Assembly: GCA_965153355.1 (NCBI GenBank)
Contig: OZ231127.1
Location: 95,108,001 to 95,172,000 of the forward strand
Length of the DNA stretch: 64,000 nt
DNA from: Flaccisagitta enflata
Taxonomy: Eukaryota; Chaetognatha; Sagittoidea; Aphragmophora
Direction: 5' to 3'
The notes beneath the pieces were generated by a model. The model had not been told where the DNA came from and made no database searches. It saw nothing but the letters and a program-made list of their open reading frames with translations. The position numbers and the translations under genes are program-made. Positions 11,475 through 22,704 of the stretch are shown here, one piece after another (the first letter of the stretch is position 1; each line of letters opens with the position of its first letter).

Positions 11475-12980
11475 ATGGAAGAAAACGGAAACGATGGAGT
11501 CAAATTAAACTACAATCGTCCCGAAAGAGGCCAAATTTCATCTTTGTCATCCGTTCAAAAAGCTGACGAAAACCTGCCCAAAAAAATGAAAAAGCGTGAC
11601 CTCGATCATGGAGAAGAAAATGAAGTTCACTCCTACTTCAAATGTGATCAGTGTCAATCTACCTTTTCCCGTATGAGCAGCCTGAATACTCACTTGAGAC
11701 GGCATACCGGAGGAAAACCATTTAAATGTGATCTATGCCCATCTACATTTTATGATAAAGGAGATTTAAAAAAGCATATGAGGATCCACACGGGAGAAAA
11801 ACCTTTTAAATGTAACGCTTGTCCAGCCGCTTTTACTATGAGTGGTACTTTAACTTTGCATAAGCGACAGCACACGGGTGAAAAGCCGTTTAAATGCGAA
11901 ATTTGTCCATCGGCCTTCTCCAGAAAGGATTCATTAACGGGTCACTTTAGAACACATACAAAAGAGAAACCATTCAAATGCCATTATTGTCCACATGCAG
12001 CTGCCACAAAAGGTACATTAAATAGTCACATCAGAACTCACACAGGAGAGAAACCCTTTCAGTGTAACGTTTGTCCCTCTGCATTTGCCAGTAGTACCAA
12101 CTTAACCATGCACAAAAGGACACATACAGGAGAAAAACCTTACAAATGCAAAATGTGTCCATCAGCTTTTCCTCAAGGTTCTCATCTAAAACGGCACATG
12201 AAGATGCACAATGGAGAAAAGACTTTAAAGTGTAATTTTTGTCAATCTACATTTATTGATAAACAAATCTTGAAGCAACACCTTAAAATACATGTTGAGA
12301 AAAAACTCTACCAATGTGATATCTGTCAGTCTTCTTTCTACCAGACCAGTGGTTTGAAATCACACCTCAGGACGCATGCGGAGGAAAAATTATTTCGATG
12401 TGATCACTGTCCATCCACTTTCACTCACAGCCACTCTTTAAAAAAGCATTTGGAACTGCACACCAATGAAAAATCTTATCGATGCAGCATTTGCTCATCA
12501 GCATTTGCCCAAGAAGCTGGTCTGAGAAGTCACATGAGGACTCACACGAAACCAAAATCATTTCAATGTGATGTCTGCAATACTGTTCTCGTCAGCAAAC
12601 AGAGTTTAAAAGATCACATGAGAACTCACAATGGCGAAAAACCATTCCAATGCAAAATCTGTTTATTAACTTTTTCACAGATAAGTCATCTCAGGACACA
12701 TGAGAAAAGACATAACATAAATCAAAGACCGCAATGTCAAATCTGTGAGACTGCATGCGCCGATAAATATGCCTTAAAGAAGCACATGCTTATGCACACG
12801 GAAGAAAAAGAGCTTCATTGTAACTTATGTTCATCAGCTTTCTCTCGCATTCAAAACATGAGAGAGCATATGAAGACACACACGGGTGAAAGATTGTTCC
12901 AGTGCAAGATATGCCCCTCAGCTTTTCCACAAGCAAACCATCTAAAAACTCATTTGAGAACGCATGAAAACCTTGAATAA
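11475..12980 (+). CDS. C2H2 zinc-finger protein, 16 fingers
   Basis: An intact single-exon gene of 501 residues. I chose ATG 11475 (CATCATGGA, a good initiation context) over upstream in-frame non-ATG codons. The first ~55 residues are charged with a basic KKMKKRDLDH stretch (possible nuclear signal). Then come 16 tandem C2H2 fingers, the first starting FKCDQCQSTF and the last ending near HLRTH, with linkers of the TGEKPF type between most early fingers. All 16 keep both Cys and both His. No KRAB, BTB or SCAN-type domain is seen. Expected role: sequence-specific DNA-binding regulator in the nucleus. Several later linkers (HVEKKL, HAEEKL, HTKPKS) depart from consensus, suggesting tight DNA binding by a subset only. 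Lack of introns could reflect retroposition; no poly-A tail or target duplication was established. Confidence 0.92.
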   Translation: MEENGNDGVKLNYNRPERGQISSLSSVQKADENLPKKMKKRDLDHGEENEVHSYFKCDQCQSTFSRMSSLNTHLRRHTGGKPFKCDLCPSTFYDKGDLKKHMRIHTGEKPFKCNACPAAFTMSGTLTLHKRQHTGEKPFKCEICPSAFSRKDSLTGHFRTHTKEKPFKCHYCPHAAATKGTLNSHIRTHTGEKPFQCNVCPSAFASSTNLTMHKRTHTGEKPYKCKMCPSAFPQGSHLKRHMKMHNGEKTLKCNFCQSTFIDKQILKQHLKIHVEKKLYQCDICQSSFYQTSGLKSHLRTHAEEKLFRCDHCPSTFTHSHSLKKHLELHTNEKSYRCSICSSAFAQEAGLRSHMRTHTKPKSFQCDVCNTVLVSKQSLKDHMRTHNGEKPFQCKICLLTFSQISHLRTHEKRHNINQRPQCQICETACADKYALKKHMLMHTEEKELHCNLCSSAFSRIQNMREHMKTHTGERLFQCKICPSAFPQANHLKTHLRTHENLE

Positions 12981-13241
12981 GCAGATCATAGGCAGGGACT
13001 GCCAACCCTGAAACATGGACAATCCATATTACTCAGCTTCCAGAGTGGACCCCCAAGGAAACAAGTATCTACACTTTTTTGGCCTATCCGTAGATATGGC
13101 TTTTATTGTACATGACAATCTCGTACTGTCCTATCAAAAATTGTATTTCATTTCATTACTTAACTTTACATTATATCACATAATCATATTCTAGAGAAAA
13201 AAACAAACAAAATTTGCTCAATTTAAGAAAATTCATCTTGT

Positions 13242-13247
13242 AATAAA
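13242..13247 (+). terminator. Polyadenylation signal of the zinc-finger gene
   Basis: AATAAA about 260 bp after the stop codon, with T-rich sequence following. It is the first perfect signal I noticed downstream. Confidence 0.5.
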
Positions 13248-13438
13248 AATCTATTTGTTTTTACTCATTGACAATTCTTCTTTTTATACGGATTGAGCTA
13301 CAGACAGATCTGAGATTGGCCCGAAATCAAACATTTCTCACTGTAAATTTTGGTCTGATACTAAAAAGATATCCTCGTTATACTCGATTTTGTGAGAACA
13401 TGTAATGGACTCGAAAATGTCGCGTAGCTACAGGACGA

Positions 13439-14636
13439 TGGGAGCAAAGACAACCTACTATCTTGGTCAAATTAAGAGTCCGGCATGTTATATTACATAG
13501 TGGGCAGATGATTCAAAAAAACATATGAAAATTGGTGACCATTGGAAAGCTCTGCAAAAATGCGATCTGATGCCACCAAGCAGAACTCTGTAGATCAATT
13601 TGTTTAGATTTTACAGCGAAAAGAGTTAAATGATTCCCCTTGATCTTTAGAGTGAAAATCATTGATTTCTGTCTTTGGAATTCCAGCAGCTTCATTTGGA
13701 TATCTCCTATACATATCAATGATAAAAGCATAAGAAAATCGGTGACCGTTTTAAAGAGTTTCATGAATTTTCATTTGCCACCAAGCACAGCTCATTTGCT
13801 CAAACCGTTTAGATTTTACAACAAAATTAGTACAAGCCTTACCCAAAACCTAAGTAGCAAAAACAGATGAAAAAGTTGGGAAACCTGTCACACGCAAATC
13901 AATGACACTGTTATATGAGACCAAAAAGATCACAATACAAGCATTATTTAGTGCCAAAATATGCTGAAATAAACTTTGGTTATAAGAGAAGAGGTTTTGC
14001 TGATCAACATTCAAATATAGATAACTAAATCCAATCGCGAGGACTCTTAATTTGACCAAGATAGTAGACTGGAGGATAGATTTAAGATATCTTAATTTCA
14101 TTTGATATATAAAAAAATAAAAATTTATGCTAATTAAAGGTTGCTCTATTGCTTGAATATATTGATTTCTCTCATTCTTCCACTTGTTACTTGACTTTAT
14201 TACAACTTCATATTCAATATTCTAACCTAGCTCATTAGATTGAGCTAAAAATTTTATATCACAAAAAAAAATAATAACTCAATCAGATCATTTTTAAAGG
14301 TTTTATGCCTGATTTAAGCTTTGCCCAGATATATATACATAATTATTCCTCTTGAAAAGTAACTATAAAATATGTAAAAATAGTCCAATTGAGCTGATTT
14401 TTTCTTCTCAAAATTCTATTAATTTTTAGCTCAATCTAATAGATTAGGTAAGAATGTTGAAAAATGAAATCCTAATGAAGTCAAGTCACAAGTTAAAGAA
14501 TGGGAAAAACTAACATATTCAAGCAATGGAGCAGCTTTTAATTAGCATAGATCTCAATGTTTTTTATAAATCAAATGAAATTAAAATCAAATGAAATTAA
14601 AATACTTAAAATCTATCCTCCAGTCTAGGTCGTCTT
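13439..14636. mobile_element. Nested inverted-repeat (foldback) elements
   Basis: The outer arms TGGGAGCAAAGAC (13439) and GTCTTTGCTCCCA (to 14636) are inverse. TACTATCTTGGTCAAATTAA at about 13457 pairs with TTAATTTGACCAAGATAGTA at about 14047. A second palindrome runs from TAGACTGGAGGATAGATTTT (about 14065) to AAAATCTATCCTCCAGTCTA (about 14628), with inner arms such as CTCATTAGATTGAGCTAAAAA pairing across about 14340. The 13483-14040 insert holds two diverged direct copies of a GGTGACC...TTTAGATTTTACA block. No ORFs of note. Confidence 0.65.
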
Positions 14637-15172
14637 TGCTCCCATTGTACTGTAAAATATCTTAGTCATAAAAAGTGGTAGGGGATGACATAAACAAACA
14701 TGCCCTGGCCCAGATTACATTGTGTCCCTTAGATTGAAAGTATAAATCATTAAAAATATGAATCACTGTACATCTAGATATAGTTTGTCATTATCAGCTG
14801 ATAATGGAGGGATTTGTGAACTTTTTGAGGGGGAAGGGATTTACATCATCTTGTATCAAATCCATATCGCCCTTTTGTATATGTTTGATTGCACTCTATG
14901 CTTACAATAAATGTCTTTATTTCTTGAAGTTTTTGAAATCTTCAGTTGAACCGTAATGTAAACCAATAATTAGGAACTATTTTCTTCCTAATCTTCTTTG
15001 ATTCATGACATGCGTCCTTGCGTCTTTATGAGAGTGTCTGTTTCAAGATTGGTCGATCTATATGTCTGTTACGCCACTTCAAAAATGGTAGACAGTTTAG
15101 TCGACGTTTAATAACCGCGAGAATTATATTTCTCAAATCCGGTGCCGCAAAGATCGTCATTCATCAATCATC
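14637..15172. other. AT-rich intergenic DNA
   Basis: No gene or clear repeat recognised. Scattered AT-rich sequence with one AATAAA-like motif near 14905. Confidence 0.5.
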
Positions 15173-15579
15173 TACCACACGGATAAAATAAAAAAGACGC
15201 ACTTTCAAATGGCTAATTCTGCCTATGAATTTTCATAAAACTCAATTAAATCATAGACCATTTGAAAGCCCTTCAAAAGTATTTTCATTTGGCGTCAATC
15301 TGGTTATTTTATCTTTTTTCGTTTAGATTTGGCATTAGTTTGAGTGAAAACTTTGCCCATTCCAGTTTTACAATCCTTATGTAAAATTGCATTTTGTTAG
15401 TGCTTCTTTGCAGGGCTCTAGCTTCTAAACTGTTTGAGATACAGACCTGGGATTAGTCTAGATTGAAAGATCTTTTGAAAATCTTTCAAAATGACTCAAT
15501 TCAAAAATGTACAAATAGTTTTTTGTATCTGTCTCATGAATAGGTAAGGAGGTGCGTCTTTTTTTTTAGTCGAGTTGTA
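15173..15579. mobile_element. MITE, family TACTACGCGAAT (copy 1)
   Basis: About 407 bp. The termini are inverse: TACCACACGGATAAAATAAA then AAAGACGCAC on the left, and GTGCGTCTTTTTTTTTAGTC then GAGTTGTA on the right. A probable TCATC target duplication flanks it. The interior shares AACTGTTTGAGATACAGACC with the inverse strand of the copy at 38199. No ORF, so non-autonomous. Confidence 0.7.
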
Positions 15580-15639
15580 TCATCATTCATCTATCATTCT
15601 ATCATTAATCGATGTATCGTTACCTGACCGGGATGATTA

Positions 15640-16190
15640 AAATCTTTTCCCCGTACATCAATTTCCCCCTTCCACATATTTTTCCGCTGCCTCATCTTCA
15701 TTCTGCATCTTAGTTCTAGATATCATCTCAGTCAAACCCTTCTTCATTTTTCCACTACTCGCTCGCTTCACACACTCTCCCTACCGACACCTCCAGAAGA
15801 AAGGAGAAAGGATCTAGAAGGCATGAGGCAAAGAAGGCTCCGTCTGGATTTACTTTCTACCGCTCTGCCGGACGCCGAAGGAGATGGGAAGCCGGTCGTC
15901 CAGCACCATCCGACAACACCTCCACATCCTTTGGTCACTACCAACACTGCCGCCTTTAGAAACGCCGCTGCCCACGCTACGCAGCCTCAGCCATCGGGCA
16001 CCGCCGGTTCAGAGCAATAGCTCCACCCACGCCGCCGCCGCCGCCTACAACTTTTTGTATCGTCGGCCGCGGGTGCAGTTGCCGCCGCCGACTCTGCCAC
16101 GATCAACTTCACCGCTTCTGACAGACGCCTCCACAAGACGCCTCCAACGAGGCAACCGACTTCAAATCCACCAACGCACTTGACTCCTTG
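15640..16190 (+). other. CpG- and proline-rich stretch, possible coding remnant
   Basis: Two overlapping frames (15823-16020 and 15884-16183) stay open and are rich in Pro, Ser, Thr and Ala. No motif is recognisable and both lack clear splice or initiation support. 16190-16860 that follows has nothing I can identify. Confidence 0.2.
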
Positions 16191-16876
16191 TTACTTCATA
16201 TTCTCCCTCCGCTTCTTTCCCCCCCCCTTTTCAGCGACTGATAGCACGATGACGTAGATATAGTCATAATTACTTCTTACTTAGCAATTCCTCTGAAATG
16301 TGTAGAGTTCATCGTAGCGTCTTGGGTAGTTTGTCAGTCCTCACTCAGCCTTATCCGGCCCAAACGAACAACCACCGCATCATTATTGATGAACCAACAT
16401 CATTTAAACCAGAACCACCTCGTGACTAGGCCACAGCTCATCATAGATGGCTTCACAACAGTGATTACATCTCTGTCACATCACCGATAAGGCGATAACA
16501 CCAATGGCAATGTCATACATCCTGCTTATTAATGGCGCCACATTCAGATATACCCAAGCCCCATTCACAATTCTGCGACAGCCCCACGTCCAATGATACC
16601 AGATCTAGAGCTCCATCGCCATAAAAACTTATCCTCCCTCTCCATTTGCCTTTTTTCCGCCTGGTTTGTCGGCTTTTGTCGGTCTGTTCCGTCGGCCTGG
16701 TTTTGTCGGCGGCTGCGAAGGATTTACTGTTGTTTTTACAACTCTTCCGCGCCTTTGGAATCGATACAACTTTTCTTCTGTTTCTCCTCCTTCGCGCGGA
16801 TCTCAGCCTTTCTTTACGACCTTTTCTGTCTCTTTTGCAGCCTTCTATATGGATCTTTCTTTTTTCCTTTTTTTTT

Positions 16877-16880
16877 CTTT

Positions 16881-16924
<44 letters not shown>
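16877..16924 (+). repeat. (TTTC)n microsatellite
   Basis: A tetranucleotide run that ends at a GGGCAGCGGCCC motif (16932). That motif is the terminus used by the minisatellite-bearing TIR elements. Confidence 0.95.
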
Positions 16925-16926
<2 letters not shown>

Positions 16927-17958
16927 TTTTGGGCAGCGGCCCTTAGTTACTTATCTAGACACAGGGTACTTCTTATGTCTGCCCACTGGCTCACACCTGC
17001 TCGCTCCGTCCTGGTCCGCCCGTCCGGCTCCGTCTGCACGTGACGTCGCATGCCCCTCTAAGTTTAATTTTTAGTACCTGCCAGCTAATATGGGAAAATG
17101 ACAATGCTAACTTCTCTATTGAATAACATGGGAAAATAATAAAAAATTGCTTTTCACATTGAATAACATGGGTAAACGACAAAATACAACTTGGAAAAAT
17201 TACATAAAATGGAAAAATACATATATCCCATCCAATAACATGGAAATTTAACAAAAAATGGAAAAAATTGCAAAAATTGCAATGGGATTACATATGGAAA
17301 TTGATAAATAAGTCATTCAGAGATATTGTCAGCGTGGTACCCGGCGTCCTGCTGAAAGGGATTAACAGTTAAGCAGATTAGCAGGGCAGCGCTGCCCACC
17401 GGCCAATGTCCCTGGGTAGGACAGAGGCAATTTAGCATAGTCCTGAGAGGTGAGACAGGCCTGTAGTGGCAATTTCTCTTATACAATCATTAGAATGGCA
17501 TTTTAAATTCGCCATTATTCTTCCACATGTTAATCGCTTGAAAGGTGCATTGCCGCTTTTGGTAAGTTTCCATGTTATTCAAATCAGTGAAGTTCGATTT
17601 GTAATTTCATCTTATCCGGTTTTGAATTTGAGGTTTGCGTTTGTGGGGACAAGATCGACAGACGCGACGGACGGACGATGGAACACCTCAACCTTAGATG
17701 AGGACATCGCCTAAATGTACCTGCAGAAATTTCAGAGCTAATGCAGAATTTAAAAAGATAACTATTGAATATCATGGAAATTATTGTAATGCCTAAGGCT
17801 TCTGAAATAAGGTTTTCAGGACGTATAATCACCTTTGTCCCTATATATCGGTTCTCTGAGGTCACAGTTGCCTTTACTCCACTTCTTCAGCTGATCACTC
17901 CAAGAGGGCATTGGGTACCGCTGACCATGTACAATCCTTGGATGACTTGTTTCTTTTT

Positions 17959-18270
17959 GGGCAGCGGCCCTGGAGGCTTTTCAGACCCCAAATTAGACCC
18001 CTCAGACCCAAATAAGGCCTTTCAGACCCCAACCGCTTCCTCAGACTCCAAACCACGCTCACCCAAATCAGACCTCTCAGAGCTGCAAATCAGGCCTCTC
18101 AGCCCTCCAAAACCAGCTACTTCTCAAACTGGAGAAAATTGTCCCATGTGGAATCATAGGTCATCGGCTCCTCCGGGGCCGCTGCCCCTCTCATAATCTT
18201 CCTTCCTACATACACCAATCTCTAGGGGTATCGGGTACCGCTGACCATTTAACGCTTTTTGCGACTTTTT
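17959..18270 (-). mobile_element. TIR element with internal minisatellite (copy B)
   Basis: Opposite orientation to the copy at 1348. It begins GGGCAGCGGCCCTGG and contains CAGACCCC/AGGCCTTTC units at about 20 bp. It then has ATAGGTCATCGGCTCCTCCG followed by GGGCCGCTGCCC, and ends GGGTACCGCTGACCATTTAA followed by CGCTTTTTGCGAC. The last part is the inverse of the left end of copies at 1348 and 48406. A further GGGTACCGCTGACCAT lies just outside at 17914. Confidence 0.6.
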
Positions 18271-18272
18271 TA

Positions 18273-18700
18273 ACAGTGGCCTCAAAGGGCCATGTCCTGT
18301 AGACAGGGGAATTTCGGAGACGCTCGCCCGTCCTTCCGCCCTTCCGCTCCGCCCCTCCGCCCCTGCTGGACCATCAAGGCCTCACCATTCCTCCCAGGAC
18401 TCACCTCTAGCCCTCCAGGCCTAAAATCAGCCCTCTTGGCTTTAAATCAGCCCTAAATCCCCATGCCCCAAATCTGCCCTGCCTCTCAGACCTCAAATCT
18501 GCCCTCCAGACCTTCACTCAGCCCTCCCAGCTTATAACCAGCCCGCCAAACCTCAAATCTGCTCTCCAAGCCTTAATTATGCCCTCCAACCCTCAGATAT
18601 GCCTTCAGTGGCATAAATCAGCCATCTAGAGCCTTCTCAGGATGGACCACGTCTCGAAATTTTCCCTGTGTTCTTACAGGACACGCCCGTGCCGCTGCCC
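18273..18700. mobile_element. TIR element with internal minisatellite (copy C)
   Basis: The left arm GGGCCATGTCCTGTAGACAG then GGGAATTTCGGAGACG pairs with the right arm CGTCTCGAAATTTTCCCTGT then GTTCTTACAGGACA and GCCGCTGCCC. The core is AAATCAGCCCT/AAATCTGCCCT units of about 20 bp. Confidence 0.6.
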
Positions 18701-18779
18701 TGCTCACTCATTTCACTGATCACTCAGCAGCATCAAAACACTGACCATGTGCGATCCTTGGATGACTTTTTCTTATTTC

Positions 18780-18800
18780 TTCTCTCTTTCTTTCTTTCTC

Positions 18801-18835
<35 letters not shown>

Positions 18836-18993
18836 CTTCTTTGTTCGACCATTCAATTTTTTGCCTTTCTTTGACCATTAAATTCTTCTTTTTTCTTTTT
18901 ACTATTCAATAATTCATTCATTCATTCATACATTCATCTATTCATTCATTCATTCGTTCATACATTCATTCATTCATTCATTCATTCATTCAT
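18780..18993 (+). repeat. (TTTC)n and (ATTC)n microsatellites
   Basis: A TTTC run (about 18783-18836), then ATTC/CATT repeats (about 18906-18993). Confidence 0.95.
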
Positions 18994-19479
18994 TTCGATC
19001 ATTTATCAATCACTCTCATTGACTTTGTATTCTTTTCCTTACTATTTATGATTTTATCTCCTCAGTAAGGAGTCCTCACTCCCCCAGCCCCCCTTCCTCT
19101 GACCCTGTTTAAAAACTCTCCCCCCTCTTTTCTCCCTTTTCCGTCTATCCCCCCTTTCTGCCCCATAACTCTCTGAAGATGCCGTTTAATATAATAATAA
19201 CGAGCGACAAGCAGTTTCGTCTCTCTCTTTCTCGATCATTTTCACGTTATTATTCGTCTTTCAAATCTTGTCTATCTTCTACCGTCTCATTGGTTTGTTC
19301 CATATCACCCAATGACGTCACAATGAATATCCTCCATCGTGATTGGTCCAGATGAAGTGACGTCACAAAGCTTCTTCTTTTTTCTCTATTCGGTCCTGGC
19401 GATGGCTAAAGTGAGATTTATTGTCTCTTTGCCGATTCCAAATGGAAAGGAAATTGTCCCGTTTCGCGAGGGAACTGGG

Positions 19480-19840
19480 AAAGCTCCCAAGTATGGAATT
19501 GGTGAAGAAAGAGTTGGAGGGAGAATGGCGATCGCTCCTTTGTATGGATTTGGGGAAGGGAGAGTGGGTGAAAGAACGGACTGAATAGCAAATTGGCAAT
19601 GGCTCCTGTATGTGGAATTGGTGAAGAGAGAGCGGGTGAGAGAATGGTGAGGGCTGAGAATGGAATAGGTAAAGGGAGAGTGGGTGGGAAAATGGCGGCG
19701 ACTCCTAAGTATGGAATTGGTGAAGGGAGAGAGGGCTGTGTATGGAATTGGTGAAGGGAGAGTGGGTGGGAAAATGGCAAGGGCTCCTGTGTATGAAATT
19801 GGTGATATGAGATTGGGCGAGAGAACTAGTAGGGTGAATT
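19480..19840 (+). repeat. About 51-bp minisatellite
   Basis: Degenerate tandem units carrying GTATGGAATTGGTGAAGGGA, then GAGTGGGTGGGAAAATGGC and GGCTCCT. Some spacings are 51 bp, a multiple of three. That explains the long open frame on the opposite strand. Confidence 0.8.
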
Positions 19841-20618
19841 TGTGAGGGACTTTTATGGGCTCATGAATATGAAACTCATGCATGGAAAGTTGGTTTGGGA
19901 TCTGAGAGGGAACTGGGATTGGCGATGTGACAGTCAAGGAGAGGCAGAGGGAAGGGAATTGGGGTAGAATTGCTGAGTGTACACGAAAAAGATGGGCGTC
20001 TGGGTTATGGTGAAATATTGTGCTAGGGTTTTGGAAGAATGAGTAAATAAGCATGTTTGCCTGCAGAGAACAGATCTCCGTATGTGTGTAGAAGCTATCT
20101 GCTATCTAGGATGTTGTATAGCTGTAGCGTTAGGCTACTGAGCGTTTTTCAATCATTTTCAATCAATTCGTTTAAAAAATGTGGATTGCGAGGCCGTCAT
20201 CTAACGTTGGTAAGTGGCAAATGCGCTAATGCACCATTTTACGACTCGGTCATTTGCGTCTACAAATCCGTAAACTCAGCTTGTTCCTGACTAGCTCCCT
20301 TTCAAGTCGGAAGTGAACATTACATCACAATTGGCGCGTTGCAAGCGGGAAATTTTTACGATAGTCTTAACGGAAGTTTTGACGGTAGTTTTACGGGTTG
20401 ACGACGATAACAACACGGATGCAGTAACAAACGGACGACATCGAATGAACAATGTGACAATTGCCGTCATCGTCTGATAATATGACAATTATGAGACTTG
20501 ATCCGGCAACAACTTTAATCATTACGAGGCGACGCTACGACGACCGAGACCGAGTTCCCGAAATGTGACAATTATACGATCGTTACCGGCGGAATCGGAT
20601 GAATTACTGCCGTGGTGG

Positions 20619-20661
<43 letters not shown>

Positions 20662-20736
20662 ACTTCGTCCTAAGCAAAAAAGGATAAACAAACCAATTTG
20701 TTTCCACCCATATCTCTCAAACGTAAAGAACTAAAG

Positions 20737-21537
20737 ATGCCTCCTTTGATTAACGCTCTCAGGAATGGCCCAGCTAACCGGCTAAATCACCTGACAAATA
20801 TTTGCAAACTCCTCAAGATAGAAATAACGGAAGACATGACGGAAAGAAAAGATTTGATTACAGCCATAGACGATTTTGTTACCATTCACCCAGAAACTGA
20901 ACAACAAGTTCGTGAAATGATTGACAAAGTAAAGGACGATTGTAAAAAACAGAAAGCAGACTCAAGTTCAAAAACAGACCCACCCACACCCAACAGTAGT
21001 ACGCCATCCACACTTTCACCATCCGCAGTCCCATTTGAACCACCTCCATCGTCATCACCCACCAGCCAACAACCACCATCATCTCAACAAACCATGGCAG
21101 AATCGCAATCTCAACCACCACTGTTTGACTCGCAGTCTGTATTCACATTCACAGCTGCATTCTCGAACGATTCTACGATTCCTATGGACTATAAAGCATC
21201 TCAAGATGACCAAAAAAGAAAGTTGATGTGCGATGAAAGCGAAGATGAAACCGAGACGGCGGAAAAACGTTCACGTTTCGATTATTCACCCGCTGACGTT
21301 TGTGACTTGATAAAAGATGTTAAATTCTTTCGGAAAGCATATTTCGAGGAAAAACGAGCAAGAATCAACGCTGAAAAAAAGAGTGACTCAATCCAACAAA
21401 CATGCCAACATGAAATGCAAGTCTTTAGTGAGACAATTAAACGTGAAATACGAGAACAAATTCAACAAGAAATTTCTCATGGAATGCAGAAATTGAGTCT
21501 TGACATATCACAAATAAAGAACCAGCATCAGTCTTGA
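20737..21537 (+). CDS. LINE ORF1, N-terminal part with coiled coil
   Basis: ATG 20737 is preceded by AAAG and followed by MPPLINALRNG. About 75 residues of a helical N-terminal region are followed by a Ser/Pro/Gln linker and an acidic segment near EDETETAEKRSRF. A long charged helix, likely coiled coil, ends in LSLDISQIK. ORF1 proteins of LINEs bind the element RNA as multimers in the cytoplasm. The frame stops at TGA 21535-21537. A 34-bp tandem duplication (AGTCTTGACATATC... at 21496 and 21530) lies exactly there and shifts the frame. Downstream, the same frame number stays open through the CAA tract into the esterase. Confidence 0.75.
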   Translation: MPPLINALRNGPANRLNHLTNICKLLKIEITEDMTERKDLITAIDDFVTIHPETEQQVREMIDKVKDDCKKQKADSSSKTDPPTPNSSTPSTLSPSAVPFEPPPSSSPTSQQPPSSQQTMAESQSQPPLFDSQSVFTFTAAFSNDSTIPMDYKASQDDQKRKLMCDESEDETETAEKRSRFDYSPADVCDLIKDVKFFRKAYFEEKRARINAEKKSDSIQQTCQHEMQVFSETIKREIREQIQQEISHGMQKLSLDISQIKNQHQS

Positions 21538-22635
<1,098 letters not shown>

Positions 22636-22704
22636 GCCGCAGCCGAAAAAGTCCACAATGAAAGCACTCAAACTGATAAATGCACCAAGGATACATGGAA
22701 TCTC

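Noticed and set aside
19386-20054. 222-residue reverse-strand frame rich in FTNSI/SPIPY
   Set aside because: Arises from the ~51-bp minisatellite, a multiple of three; no initiation or splice support and no domain.
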